NCBI GenBank assembly: GCA_031431125.1
Contig: JANPCX010000045.1
Span: 62,001 to 126,000, forward strand
Length of the DNA: 64,000 bases
Direction: 5' to 3'
DNA from: JANPCX01 sp031431125
GTDB taxonomy: Bacteria > Pseudomonadota > Gammaproteobacteria > Burkholderiales > Burkholderiaceae_C
Shown here: positions 52,990 through 62,549 of the stretch, in pieces
How the letters are laid out: each line of letters starts with the position of its first letter
Numbering within the stretch: position 1 is the first letter of the stretch
Translations under genes and position numbers: made by a program
Notes under the pieces: generated by a model
The model's input: the letters and a program-made list of their open reading frames with translations, nothing else
Told to the model about the DNA's origin: nothing
Database searches by the model: none

Positions 52990-53263
52990 GTGCCTGCGCA
53001 AAGCGCTGCAAAACCTGGACGAAGAATCGGCTTAGGTTGCACAAGACGATGCCCGTGCCGCGCGTTTGGTTGTCCAACGGGTGATGGTGGCCGTGGCCAT
53101 GTTGGCAGAGCAGCCGGGGCTTGGCCGCCCGGGGCGACTGCCGGGAACACGCGAACTGATCGTCATCAAGACGAGATACCTGTTGCCGTACAGGGTACGT
53201 GGCGACACTGTCGAAGTGCTGCGGGTCTTTCACACATCGCGGCGTATTCCAAATAAATGGTGA
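52979..53263 (+). pseudogene. ParE/RelE-family toxin interrupted by an amber codon
   Basis: ATG at 52979 opens MQVKCLRKALQNLDEESA, then TAG at 53033-53035, and the same frame continues VAQDDARAARLVVQRVMVAV, GLGRPGRLPGTRELIVIKTRYLLPYRV (in part) and VLRVFHTSRRIP to a stop at 53263. This is a full ParE-type toxin of 94 residues if the TAG were sense. The equivalent position is often Tyr in relatives, so one base change (TAC/TAT to TAG) probably inactivated it. Confidence 0.8.
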
Positions 53264-53321
53264 ACGCCGTGATGGACGCCAACGCAGCGCTGCGTTGTGC
53301 ATTGCGCTTCACTTCAACGCC

Positions 53322-54800
53322 TCAGTCCTTGATCCCACCCAAACACAACAACTTGATGCTCAAGTAGTCGTCCATGCCATGGTGCGACCCTTCGCGCCCC
53401 AGCCCCGATTGTTTGACTCCGCCAAACGGCACTTCGGCTGTCGCCAGAAGGCCCGTGTTCACGCCCACCATGCCGTACTCCAGCGCTTCGCCTACGCGGA
53501 ATATCCGGCCGATGTCGCGGGTGTAAAAGTAACTCGCCAGGCCAAACTCGGTGGCGTTGGCCAGGGCAATCACCTCGGCTTCGGTCTTGAACTTGAAGAC
53601 GGGTGCGACCGGACCAAAAGTTTCTTCGCTCGCGCAGCGCATGGCCACGGTGGCGTCGGCCAGCACGGTGGGTGCGAAGTAACGCTGCTTGATGCGCTCG
53701 CCGCCCACCAGCACACGGGCGCCTTTGGCCCGCGCGTCGGTCACATGGGCCTCCACTTTTTGCAAGGCGGCTTCGTCTATCAAGGGGCCCTGGGTGACGC
53801 CAGGCTCCAGACCGTTGCCGACAATGATCTTTTGGGTCTGCGCAGTGAGTCGGGTGACGAACTGCTCGTACACCGCCTCCTGCACATAAAAGCGGTTGGC
53901 GCAAACGCAGGTCTGCCCCGCGTTGCGGTACTTGCTGGCCATGGCACCTGACACGGCGGCTTCAATGTCCGCATCGTCAAACACGATGAAGGGTGCATTG
54001 CCGCCCAATTCCAGCGACAGCTTTTTCACCGTGGGCGCGCACTGGGCCGCCAGAATGCGGCCGACTTCGGTGGATCCAGTGAAGGACAAATGCCGCACCA
54101 CGGGGCTTGCGCACAGCACCTTGCCCACTTCAATTGATTGCACCGCATCGGCCGTCACCACGTTCAACACGCCCGCAGGAATACCGGCCTGGTGCGCCAG
54201 CTCGGCCAGGGCCAAGGCACACAGCGGTGTTTGTTCCGCCGGTTTGATCACCACTGTGCAACCCGCCGCCAAGGCCGGGGCCACTTTGCGCGTGATCATC
54301 GCAACCGGAAAATTCCACGGTGTGATGGCGGCGCACACGCCCATGGCTTGTTTGATGACGAGGTAACGTTTGTTGTTGTCCGTGGTAGGTATGGTCTCGC
54401 CGTACACGCGCCGCGCTTCTTCGGCAAACCACTCGATGAAACTCGCGGCATAAAGCACCTCGCCCTTGGCCTCAGCCAGCGGTTTGCCTTGCTCCAGGGT
54501 GAGTAGGCGCGCCAGGTCGTCGGCGTTTTCTTTGATCAATGTGAACCAGCGCAACAAGGTTTTGCAGCGGGCATGTGCGGTCAAGTCGCGCCAGGCCGGC
54601 CATGCGGCCTCGGCGGCGGCGATGGCTGTTGCAGCCTCGGCGGCGCCCATATTGACCACTTGGGCCAGCAGGTCGCCGGTGGCGGGGTTGGTCACTTCAA
54701 ACCTTTGCTCGCTCGAATGCCATTGGCCATTGATGTAGCCATCGGTGCGCAGCAAAGCGGGCGCTTTCAACGACAAACTGGGGGACAGGTTTGCATGCAT
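53322..54800 (-). CDS. gabD: succinate-semialdehyde dehydrogenase
   Basis: 492 residues, aldehyde dehydrogenase family. Motifs: ITPWNFPVAMITRKVAPALAAGCTVVIKPAEQTP (in part), FTGSTEVGR, SLELGGNAPFIVFDDADIE with the general-base Glu (about 257), and the nucleophile Cys in NAGQTCVCANRFY (about 291). The residues FxxG...SLKLLCLGGIKD at the end are typical of GabD. Oxidises succinate semialdehyde to succinate, linked to GABA or polyamine use. No gabT is adjacent. Confidence 0.9.
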   Translation of the reverse strand: MHANLSPSLSLKAPALLRTDGYINGQWHSSEQRFEVTNPATGDLLAQVVNMGAAEAATAIAAAEAAWPAWRDLTAHARCKTLLRWFTLIKENADDLARLLTLEQGKPLAEAKGEVLYAASFIEWFAEEARRVYGETIPTTDNNKRYLVIKQAMGVCAAITPWNFPVAMITRKVAPALAAGCTVVIKPAEQTPLCALALAELAHQAGIPAGVLNVVTADAVQSIEVGKVLCASPVVRHLSFTGSTEVGRILAAQCAPTVKKLSLELGGNAPFIVFDDADIEAAVSGAMASKYRNAGQTCVCANRFYVQEAVYEQFVTRLTAQTQKIIVGNGLEPGVTQGPLIDEAALQKVEAHVTDARAKGARVLVGGERIKQRYFAPTVLADATVAMRCASEETFGPVAPVFKFKTEAEVIALANATEFGLASYFYTRDIGRIFRVGEALEYGMVGVNTGLLATAEVPFGGVKQSGLGREGSHHGMDDYLSIKLLCLGGIKD

Positions 54801-54869
54801 GGCAGCTTCCAGGACGTGTTCATACGCGGCACACAGCGTCGTGTGCCGCGGGTCATCAGCATAACCAGG

Positions 54870-55571
54870 TCAAGCGGGTTGTTTGACGCCCAGCACTTTT
54901 AAAAGTGCATGCGCCACCAGTTCTGACGATTGCGGGTTTTGCCCGGTGATCAAAAGGCCATCACTCACCACAAAGGGCTGCCAATTCCCAGCATTCTCAA
55001 AGAGTCCGCCCAAAGCGCGCAGTCGGGACTCCAAGAGGAAGGGGACGACGTCGGTCAAACCGACGGCGGCTTCTTCGGCGTCGGTGAAGGAGTTCACCTT
55101 CAAGCCCTTGACGATGGATTCACCATCCGCGCGTTTAGCGGTCACCAGACCAGCGGCACCGTGGCACACCGAGGCAATGAATTTGCCCGCTTGAAACGCA
55201 CTTTCGACCGCCTGGGTGACACCGGCGTCGCCAGGCAAGTCCCACATCGTTCCATGGCCACCTGGGAAGAACACTGCGTCGAAGTTGGCCCCAAGTTGCG
55301 ACGCGGCAGCAGCGGTGTGGGCCAAGCTGTGTTGCAGGGTTTCATCGGCCAGCATGCGGTCCACGCAAGCGGCGTTTTGTCCCAAGGGCTTGAGGCTACC
55401 GGCGTCTATCGGTACGGCGCCGCCCAACGGTGAAGCCAATGTGACTTTCACCCCGGCATCCAGCAAGGCGTAGTAGGGCGCGGCCAGCTCCTCGGCCCAA
55501 ATGCCCGTGGGTTTGCCGCCCGGGCCCATTTGGGCGTTGGAAGTGACGATCATCAGTACGTGGGCGTTCAT
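54870..55571 (-). CDS. DJ-1/PfpI (ThiJ) family class I glutamine-amidotransferase-like protein
   Basis: 233 residues from the ATG at 55571. Motifs: VTLASPLGGAVPIDAGSL, DAVFFPGGHGTMWDL, and the nucleophile elbow SVCHGAAGLV (Cys about 136), with LITGQNPQSS near the end, the Hsp31-like/non-glutaminase subgroup of DJ-1. Probably a chaperone or glyoxalase-type stress protein rather than an amidotransferase. Divergent from alaS across 185 bases that include a CCTGGCG/CGCCAGG hairpin (55650-55666). Confidence 0.88.
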   Translation of the reverse strand: MNAHVLMIVTSNAQMGPGGKPTGIWAEELAAPYYALLDAGVKVTLASPLGGAVPIDAGSLKPLGQNAACVDRMLADETLQHSLAHTAAAASQLGANFDAVFFPGGHGTMWDLPGDAGVTQAVESAFQAGKFIASVCHGAAGLVTAKRADGESIVKGLKVNSFTDAEEAAVGLTDVVPFLLESRLRALGGLFENAGNWQPFVVSDGLLITGQNPQSSELVAHALLKVLGVKQPA

Positions 55572-55674
55572 GGGTGTCCTTGGCGGTGGTTGCATTGGCC
55601 GAGCAGTTTGCGTCTTACGGATAACACTGCTTGCGGTGTTGGTAAGCGACCTGGCGTTGCGCCAGGGTCCATTC

Positions 55675-55703
55675 CTGGGACATTCCATTGCGACTCCTAT
55701 AAT
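55675..55703 (+). promoter_or_regulatory. probable alaS promoter
   Basis: A perfect TATAAT (55698-55703) with CTGGGA 17 bases upstream as a poor -35. It is 53 bases before the alaS ATG. Confidence 0.45.
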
Positions 55704-55756
55704 TTTGCGTGTCAGCCCCAGGGTTCTCGCCCTCCCTCCCACAGAAAGCACCCGGC

Positions 55757-58390
55757 ATGAAAGCCTCTGAGATTCGTTCCCAGTTTTTGAAGTTTTTTGA
55801 ATCCAAAGGCCACACCATCGTGGCCAGCAGCCCTGTGGTGCCGGGAGATGACCCGACGCTGCTCTTCACCAACGCGGGCATGAACCAGTTCAAGGATGTT
55901 TTCTTGGGCTTTGACAAACGCGCCTACAACCGCGCCACCACCTCGCAAAAATGCATACGCGCAGGCGGCAAACACAACGACCTGGAGAACGTGGGCTACA
56001 CCGCCCGCCACCACACTTTCTTTGAAATGCTGGGCAACTTCTCGTTCGGTGACTACTTCAAGAAAGATGCGATTGCCTATGCCTGGGAGCTGCTCACCGA
56101 GGTGTACAAACTGCCCAAGGAAAAACTCTGGGTCACGGTCTACGCCGAAGACGACGAGGCCTATGACATTTGGAACAAAGAAGTCGGCGTGCCTGCCGAG
56201 CGCATCGTGCGCATCGGCGACAACAAAGGCGCGCGCTATGCATCGGACAACTTCTGGATGATGGGCGACACCGGCCCCTGCGGCCCGTGCACCGAAATCT
56301 TCTACGACCACGGCCCTGAGATTGCGGGTGGCCCCCCAGGCTCGCCCAATGAAGACGGTGACCGCTACATTGAAATTTGGAACAACGTCTTCATGCAGTT
56401 CAACCGTTCTGAGGACGGTGTGATGCACAAGCTGCCCAAACCTAGCGTGGACACCGGCATGGGCCTGGAGCGGCTCACCGCCGTGCTGCAGCATGTGCAC
56501 AGCAACTACGAGATCGACACCTTTGTGAACTTGCTCGCGGCTGCAAAAAATGCGGTGGAGTTTGCCGGTGGCGGCGCCGGTTCAGTCGATGCTGAATCGC
56601 CCTCGCTGAAGGTGATTGCCGACCACATTCGGGCGTGCACCTTCACTGTCGTGGATGGTGTGATTCCCAGCAACGCCGGTCGCGGTTATGTGCTGCGCCG
56701 CATTGCCCGCCGCGCCATTCGCCACGGCTACAAACTCGGCGCACGCAAGCCTTTTTTCTACACCTTGGTCGCGCCATTGGCGGTGGAGATGGGCGAGGCC
56801 TACCCTGAACTGAAACGCGACATGGCCCGCGCCACCGAGGTGCTGAAGGTGGAGGAAGAAGGTTTCTTCCGCACCATTGCCAATGGCATGGAGATTTTGG
56901 ATGCCACCCTCGCAGGTGGCGCCAAAAGCGTGGATGGTGAAACCGCCTTCAAGCTGCACGACACCTATGGCTTTCCGCTGGATTTAACGGCCGACGTGTG
57001 CCGTGAGCGCGGTGTCGCAGTGGACGAAGTGGGTTTCAACGCGGCCATGAACCGCCAACGAGAGCTAGCCCGCGCGGCTGGCAAGTTCAAGATGGCCCAA
57101 GGCTTGGAGTACACGGGCCAAGACACCATCTTCCACGGCTACGAACATCTGAGCCGCGAAGGTGCCACAGTCAGCGCCATTTACATCGACGGCAGCCCTG
57201 CCACCAGCGCCAAAGCGGGTGACGATGCTGTCATCGTGCTCGACCAAACCCCGTTTTATGCCGAAAGTGGTGGCCAGGTGGGCGACACCGGCGAGTTGAG
57301 GAACAGCACCACCCGTGTGTTGGTGGACGACACCATCAAAGTGCAAGCCGCAGTGTTCGGCCACCACGGCCGCGTGGTGGAGGGCGAGGTGAAAGTGGGC
57401 GATGTGTTCACCGCCCGCGTGGATGGCGAGCGCCGTGCCAAGACCGTACGCAACCACAGCGCGACTCACCTGATGCACAAGGCCTTGCGCGAGGTGCTGG
57501 GTGGCCATGTGCAGCAAAAGGGCTCGCTCGTGAACGCCGAACGCACCCGGTTCGACTTCGCCCACAACGCGCCGATGACAGATACGCAAATCACCAAAGT
57601 GGAGGCCATCGTCAACGCGGAAATTTTGGCCAACGCCGCCACCCAAGCGCGCGTGTTGCCGATTGAAGAGGCACAAAAAACAGGTGCCACGATGCTTTTC
57701 GGCGAGAAGTACGGCGACGAGGTGAGGGTGCTCGACATTGGCTCTAGCCGCGAGTTGTGTGGTGGCACGCACGTCGTGCGTACCGGCGACATCGGCCTCT
57801 TCAAAATCGTCGCCGAAACCGGCATTCAGGCGGGCGTTCGCCGTGTTGAAGCCATCACCGGCGACAACGCCTTGGCCTACCTGCAATCGCTGGAAGGCAC
57901 GGTGCAGCAATTGGCGGGCAGCCTGAAGTCGTCGCCGGCCGAAGTGCCTGCGCGTTTGAACCAGGTGTTGGAGCAAGTGCGCTCGCTCGAAAAAGAACTG
58001 GCAGCGGTCAAGGGCAAATTGGCTTCTTCACAAGGTGACGAGTTGTTACTGCAGGCCGTGGACGTCAAAGGGCTGAAGGTCTTGGCCGCCAAACTGATTG
58101 GTGCGGATGCCAAGGCCCTGCGCGAGACGCTCGACAAACTCAAAGACAAACTCAAAACGGCGGCCATCGTATTGGCCACGGTCGAGGGCGGCAAGGTGCA
58201 GCTGGCTGCGGGCGTCACCAACGACAGCGTTGGCCGCTTGAAAGCGGGTGAGTTGGTGAATTTCGTGGCCCAACAGGTTGGCGGCAAAGGCGGCGGCAAA
58301 GCCGACATGGCCATGGCGGGTGGCACCGATGCGAGCCAGTTGGACGCGGCGCTGGCGTCGGTGGTGGCCTGGGTGTCGGCCAAGCTCTAG
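55757..58390 (+). CDS. alaS: alanyl-tRNA synthetase
   Basis: 877 residues from the ATG at 55757. Class II synthetase. Features: MKASEIRSQFLKFFESKGH, RHHTFFEMLGNFSFGDYF (motif 1/2 area, about 77-94), GPCGPCTEIFYDHG, the editing site HSATHLMHKALREVLG (about 570-585) and CGGTHVVRTGDIG (about 671-683) with the Zn ligands His/His/Cys/His, and a C-terminal oligomerisation coiled coil and DHHA1-type Gly-rich end (GGKGGGKADMAMAGG). Confidence 0.97.
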   Translation: MKASEIRSQFLKFFESKGHTIVASSPVVPGDDPTLLFTNAGMNQFKDVFLGFDKRAYNRATTSQKCIRAGGKHNDLENVGYTARHHTFFEMLGNFSFGDYFKKDAIAYAWELLTEVYKLPKEKLWVTVYAEDDEAYDIWNKEVGVPAERIVRIGDNKGARYASDNFWMMGDTGPCGPCTEIFYDHGPEIAGGPPGSPNEDGDRYIEIWNNVFMQFNRSEDGVMHKLPKPSVDTGMGLERLTAVLQHVHSNYEIDTFVNLLAAAKNAVEFAGGGAGSVDAESPSLKVIADHIRACTFTVVDGVIPSNAGRGYVLRRIARRAIRHGYKLGARKPFFYTLVAPLAVEMGEAYPELKRDMARATEVLKVEEEGFFRTIANGMEILDATLAGGAKSVDGETAFKLHDTYGFPLDLTADVCRERGVAVDEVGFNAAMNRQRELARAAGKFKMAQGLEYTGQDTIFHGYEHLSREGATVSAIYIDGSPATSAKAGDDAVIVLDQTPFYAESGGQVGDTGELRNSTTRVLVDDTIKVQAAVFGHHGRVVEGEVKVGDVFTARVDGERRAKTVRNHSATHLMHKALREVLGGHVQQKGSLVNAERTRFDFAHNAPMTDTQITKVEAIVNAEILANAATQARVLPIEEAQKTGATMLFGEKYGDEVRVLDIGSSRELCGGTHVVRTGDIGLFKIVAETGIQAGVRRVEAITGDNALAYLQSLEGTVQQLAGSLKSSPAEVPARLNQVLEQVRSLEKELAAVKGKLASSQGDELLLQAVDVKGLKVLAAKLIGADAKALRETLDKLKDKLKTAAIVLATVEGGKVQLAAGVTNDSVGRLKAGELVNFVAQQVGGKGGGKADMAMAGGTDASQLDAALASVVAWVSAKL

Positions 58391-58534
58391 GGCAGTGCTT
58401 TGGGGCGGGCCACACGCTCACTGGGGCCGTCGTCGTGGCAACCAAGCCACGGCATCGGGTTCCAACCCTTGCCCGCAGGGGGGGGTGAGCGAAGACAATA
58501 GCGTGTCTACGAACTTTGCCCCAGGGAGGTCCCT

Positions 58535-60469
58535 CTGACCACGCTCGACGCCGACGACCTCAAGCTTGCGCGTTGGATTTCCAACCACGAGCGCGACAGC
58601 CAACATGCACCGGCACGCTTTCGCCGCAGCACAGCGTTGATGGCGGTGATGGGGTATGCCGCGGTTTGGGCGGCCTTGTTGTTGGGCCTGGGTATCTTGG
58701 TATGGATCGCCCAGCGCCTGCAGGACGGCGAGCGTTTGAGCGCTTGGTTCATGCTGTTGGGTGCCGCCTCAGTGTTTTTGATGGTGGTGGTGCTGAGGGT
58801 GCTCTGGACACCCATCCCGGCACCGCAGGGCAGGCGTGTGTCCCGCGAGCAGGCGCCTCAACTTTTTAAAATGCTGGACAAGGTCGCCGAGCGCACCGCG
58901 GGCCCTCGCTTTGATGAGGTGTTGATCGACGGCGAACTCCACGCGGCTGTGGTGCAGCGTCCGCGCTTGGGATTGTTGGGGTGGTACAGCAATACCTTGG
59001 TGTTGGGTTTGCCACTGCTGTTTTTGCTCAGTCCACGGCAACTGGCTGCTGTCGTGGCGCATGAGTACGGGCACTTGAGCGGTGCGCAAAACAAAGTCGC
59101 CGCCTGGATCTATCGAACTCGGCGCGGTTGGCTGCGTTTGGCCGAATTGCGGGAGTCGGCCAATCGGGGCAATTCGGTGGTGGACACCGCCATGGCCTTG
59201 TTCTTCAATCATTTTTTCCCCCGCTTCAATGCCCGTGCTTTTGTGATCGCCCGCCAGCAGGAATTTGATGCCGATGCCACCGCCCATGCCGTGTCGGGAA
59301 CACAGCACAGCAGCGAAGCCCTGGTGGTTCTGCAGCTCGGTGCGCGCTATTTGGACGAGGTTTTTTGGCCCATGGTGTTTGGCCGTGCACGCCTGGGCGG
59401 CGAACTGCGCGAAACGCCGTTCCGCGAAATGCGCGCGACCTTGGCCCAGTGTCTGAGCCACCGGCAATCCAACGCCTGGTTGCAACACGCCTACAAGGCG
59501 CGGCCCAGCGCCGCCGACACCCTTCCCAGTCTGCGCCAGCGCTTGGAGTTTGCGAAATGCAAAGCCGAGCTGCCACCTGCCGATGCCCAGAAAGCGGCGA
59601 TCGCTTTGCTTGGCAGTGCCATGGAAGTGGTGGTGGCTGCACTGGACACCCAATGGCAGCGCCAGCATGCCGTCCAGTGGGCGCAAACGGTGCGCGCCAT
59701 GTCCGCCAAGGCGGCACGGTTGACTGCGCTGAATGAGAAACGCGAGAGCGCAAGCCTGAGTTCACAAGAGGCTGCCGAGCGTGCTGCTTGCATTGAATTG
59801 ACCCATGCGCCCGAGCAAACACTGCTTGCTTGGCAGGATGCCCACCGCAGCTTCCCACAGGATGCTGAGATCATTTATGGACTCGCCCGGTGCCTCAAGA
59901 ATGAGCACGACGAAGCGATCCAAACCGAGGTATTTGACTTGTGGCTGCAAGTGGGGCAAAGCGACAGTCGCCATGCCGTGTCCGCTTTTCAAGAAGCCGT
60001 TCTGTGGCTGGAGATGAGGGAGCGTCATTCCGAAGCAGCAGTTTGGCGGCAAAGGCTCAAAGACCGCATGGCACTTGAGCAAGAGGCCGCCGACGACCGC
60101 ATGGATTTCGCCCACGATCCGGTCTTCTTGCCTGCAGGTCTCTCCCGGGCCCAAGTGCAAGACTGCCTCGATGTCTTGATTCGTGAGCGTCCGGTGGGAG
60201 CCGCCTATTTGGTGCGAAAACAAACCCGTTTGTTTTCGCAGAGACCGTTTTATGTGCTGATGGTTGAACGTTCGCGCACCCCACATCAACCTTCATCGCG
60301 GCGTTATTCCCAGCGTTTGCAAGACAAGCTCGACTTTCCCGGTGAGTTCATGGTGATCGACAGCGCCCACGCCACATGGCGTCATCGTGACGGGCTGGCG
60401 GTGTTGCAGCAAATCAAACGACTTGCCGACGCCCGGATCTATGGGGGATCCGCTTTGGGCGGGCGTTGA
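58535..60469 (+). CDS. M48-family membrane metalloprotease, probable CTG start
   Basis: 644 residues if translated from a CTG at 58535, which has GGGAGG 5 bases upstream. The first TTG/ATG in the frame (58637/58640) would cut off 34 coding-like residues (TLDADDLKLARWISNHERDS...). Two membrane helices at about 35-60 and 68-88, then the zinc motif VVAHEYGHLSGAQN (HEYGH at about 176-180) and a second part QEFDADATAHAVSG with the third ligand Glu. The C-terminal ~300 residues are helical, TPR-like. Peptidase M48 members include HtpX and BepA quality-control proteases; the substrate is unknown. AGGG/CCCT could fold around the ribosome site. Confidence 0.8.
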   Translation: MTTLDADDLKLARWISNHERDSQHAPARFRRSTALMAVMGYAAVWAALLLGLGILVWIAQRLQDGERLSAWFMLLGAASVFLMVVVLRVLWTPIPAPQGRRVSREQAPQLFKMLDKVAERTAGPRFDEVLIDGELHAAVVQRPRLGLLGWYSNTLVLGLPLLFLLSPRQLAAVVAHEYGHLSGAQNKVAAWIYRTRRGWLRLAELRESANRGNSVVDTAMALFFNHFFPRFNARAFVIARQQEFDADATAHAVSGTQHSSEALVVLQLGARYLDEVFWPMVFGRARLGGELRETPFREMRATLAQCLSHRQSNAWLQHAYKARPSAADTLPSLRQRLEFAKCKAELPPADAQKAAIALLGSAMEVVVAALDTQWQRQHAVQWAQTVRAMSAKAARLTALNEKRESASLSSQEAAERAACIELTHAPEQTLLAWQDAHRSFPQDAEIIYGLARCLKNEHDEAIQTEVFDLWLQVGQSDSRHAVSAFQEAVLWLEMRERHSEAAVWRQRLKDRMALEQEAADDRMDFAHDPVFLPAGLSRAQVQDCLDVLIRERPVGAAYLVRKQTRLFSQRPFYVLMVERSRTPHQPSSRRYSQRLQDKLDFPGEFMVIDSAHATWRHRDGLAVLQQIKRLADARIYGGSALGGR

Positions 60470-60488
60470 TCGACCTGCTGCACAGAGG

Positions 60489-60594
60489 CATGAAAACGCG
60501 TCTTCGTCCCGATGGCAGCGTTGCAAATCCTCGCGATACCACGGTATCGCTGTGGTTTGCGCCTTGCCCTCGGAGCGAATCCATCGTTTTCATT
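60489..60594. repeat. 106-bp inverted-repeat element, relative of the one upstream of ileS
   Basis: The centre is GCGATACC-AC-GGTATCGC (60532-60549, 8-bp perfect arms), flanked by GCAAATC/GGTTTGC and by CATGAAAACG at 60489 mirrored by CGTTTTCATT at 60594. Aligned to the minus strand, its middle ~55 bases match the centre of 38366-38527 in blocks (AAGGCG, CACAGC, ATACC, GGTAT, GCGAG, CAACGC). It sits in the 183-bp gap between the M48 gene and the hydrolase gene. Confidence 0.7.
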
Positions 60595-60652
60595 TGTCTC
60601 GATATTTCTGACTCGCGACACTAGGGTCTCCCTTGTTGGTAGAAAGAGCGCG

Positions 60653-61522
60653 ATGAAGAGAATCCAGATTCGTTCAACTGGGGTGGCAATTGGCCTGATG
60701 CTGTTGGCAGTCACCGCAGGGGCTCAGCAGGAAATCACCATTCCCGCCGACGCCAAGGCGCCGCAGGGTTTGCAACTCAAGGCCTATTGGTTCGCTGCGC
60801 CCACGGCCACGAATGACGAGCCGTCTTCCAAGAAGCCTGCCGTGGTTTTGTTGCATGGCTGCGGGGGGCTCTACGACCGCAAGGGTGGTCTGTCGTCGCG
60901 TTACATCGAGTATGTAGGGGTATTGCACTCCGTCGGCATGCATGCCTTGGTGTTGGACTCGCTCACCACCCGTGGCGAGAAGGAACTGTGCACGCAGAAA
61001 ATTGGGCAGCGCCGGATCACCCAGGTTGACCGTCGGCAAGACGCCTTGTCCGCTTTGGCCTGGTTGGCCGCACAGCCCCAGGTGGACACGAGCAAACTCG
61101 GTTTGCTGGGCTGGTCCCATGGCGGTAGCACGGTGCTGGCGGCCACCAACGCCAGCCACCCTGCCGTGCGCGAGGCCAGCCATACAGCCACTTTTGCCGT
61201 GGCCTATTACCCGGGGTGCTCGGCCGATACACAGCGCGGCTACCAAACCCATGCCCGCCTTTTGATGTTGCTCGGGGCCAGCGACGACTGGACGCCGGCC
61301 GAGCCCTGTGAACGTTTGGGGGAAACCGCCACGGGTGTTCGCCCTGAGGTGGTCAGTTACCCGGGCGCTTTCCACGGTTTTGATGGCACCGCGGCCTTGC
61401 GGGTTCGCAAGGACGTACCCAATGGCGTCAACCCAGGCCAGGGGGTGACGGTCGGTGGCAATGCACAAGCCAGAGAACAATCCTTCTTGCGATTGAAGGC
61501 GTTTTTATCCGCGCAGAAGTGA
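60653..61522 (+). CDS. exported dienelactone-hydrolase-type alpha/beta hydrolase
   Basis: 289 residues from the ATG at 60653. A signal peptide (RSTGVAIGLMLLAVTAGAQ) is followed by an alpha/beta hydrolase fold: VVLLHGCGGLYD (oxyanion region, about 66-77), GLLGWSHGGSTVL with the nucleophile Ser (about 157-169), YPGCSADT, LGASDDWTPAEPC with the Asp, and the His in YPGAFHGFDG. Dienelactone hydrolase uses Cys, so this is a Ser member of the family. Substrate unknown, location periplasmic. Confidence 0.85.
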   Translation: MKRIQIRSTGVAIGLMLLAVTAGAQQEITIPADAKAPQGLQLKAYWFAAPTATNDEPSSKKPAVVLLHGCGGLYDRKGGLSSRYIEYVGVLHSVGMHALVLDSLTTRGEKELCTQKIGQRRITQVDRRQDALSALAWLAAQPQVDTSKLGLLGWSHGGSTVLAATNASHPAVREASHTATFAVAYYPGCSADTQRGYQTHARLLMLLGASDDWTPAEPCERLGETATGVRPEVVSYPGAFHGFDGTAALRVRKDVPNGVNPGQGVTVGGNAQAREQSFLRLKAFLSAQK

Positions 61523-61553
61523 TTCGCTTCTTCTGCGCGGTCGGCGGGGTGTT

Positions 61554-62549
61554 TCAGGCGTAGCGCAGCTCGGTGGCTTTGCCGCCAAATACCTTGTACG
61601 AAAACACCGTGTAGGCCGCGATGGCGGGCACCGAAATGCAGGTGCCGATCAAGATGACTTTCAGGGCCGCCGGGCTGCTGGCCGCTTGCCACAGCGTGAG
61701 GCGGTCTATCACCACATAGGGGTAAAGGCTGTAGGCCAAACCAAAAAATCCCAGCACGAACACGGCAATCACCAACGCAAAGGGCAACCAGCACACCTTG
61801 CCGAGCACGCGGTGGGAGTTCAGCATCGCACGTGCGCCTAGCAGGGCCAGTACCGTCATCAAAGGAATGGGCAAGAGGGCAATGAACTCGGGCATGCTGA
61901 ACCACCGTTCGCGCACCGTGGTGCTGACAAGTGGCGTGGCAATGGAGATCAAGCCCATGCCAACCACCACAGGCGCCCAGGCGAGTTTGGCCCAGCGCAC
62001 AGCGTGTACTTGCAGTTCGCCTTCGGTTTTCATGATGAGCCAGCAGGCACCGAGCAAGACGTAGGCGGCCGGCAAGGCCAAAGCAATGGCGGCGGCGAAC
62101 ACGTTGTAAACCCAACCGCTTTGCAGGCCCGTGATGTAGTGGCCCAGCATCCAGCCTTGTGAAACAGCAGCCAGTCCCGAGCCCGCAAAAAAGAGGCGGT
62201 TCCACAACCGTTTGTGGTGGTCTTGGGCTTTGGTGCGAAAGTCAAAGGCCACGCCGCGCAGGATCAAACCAATCAGCATCAAGGTGACTGGGAAATACAG
62301 CGCGCCCAGCACCATGCCGTGGGCTTTGGGGAAGGCGATCAGCAAAATACCGACGCCCAAGACCAACCAGGTTTCGTTGGCATCCCAGAAGGGCCCGATG
62401 CTGGCCACCATGATGTCTTTTTCCGCCAGTGTGGCGCGCGGCATCAGCATGCCCACGCCGAGGTCGTAGCCATCGAGCACTACATAAACCAACATGGACA
62501 GACCCATCAGGCCCATGAAGATGACGGGCAAGCTTTGGTCAAAGTTCAT
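61554..62549 (-). CDS. cydB: cytochrome bd quinol oxidase subunit II
   Basis: 331 residues, eight to nine membrane helices. Opens with LPVIFMGLMGLSMLVYVVLDGYDLGVGML, the typical CydB start, and shows GPFWDANETWLVLGVGILLIAFPKAH (about 52-77, in part). Partners CydA to reduce oxygen while oxidising ubiquinol without proton pumping, useful at low oxygen. The ATG overlaps the cydA stop by 4 bases, so the pair is coupled. Confidence 0.95.
   Translation of the reverse strand: MNFDQSLPVIFMGLMGLSMLVYVVLDGYDLGVGMLMPRATLAEKDIMVASIGPFWDANETWLVLGVGILLIAFPKAHGMVLGALYFPVTLMLIGLILRGVAFDFRTKAQDHHKRLWNRLFFAGSGLAAVSQGWMLGHYITGLQSGWVYNVFAAAIALALPAAYVLLGACWLIMKTEGELQVHAVRWAKLAWAPVVVGMGLISIATPLVSTTVRERWFSMPEFIALLPIPLMTVLALLGARAMLNSHRVLGKVCWLPFALVIAVFVLGFFGLAYSLYPYVVIDRLTLWQAASSPAALKVILIGTCISVPAIAAYTVFSYKVFGGKATELRYA

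Noticed and set aside
55572..55751. Longer N-terminus of the DJ-1-like protein to 55751
   Set aside because: The added 60 residues cross the likely alaS promoter and are unlike the family. MNAHVLMIVTSN is the family-like start.
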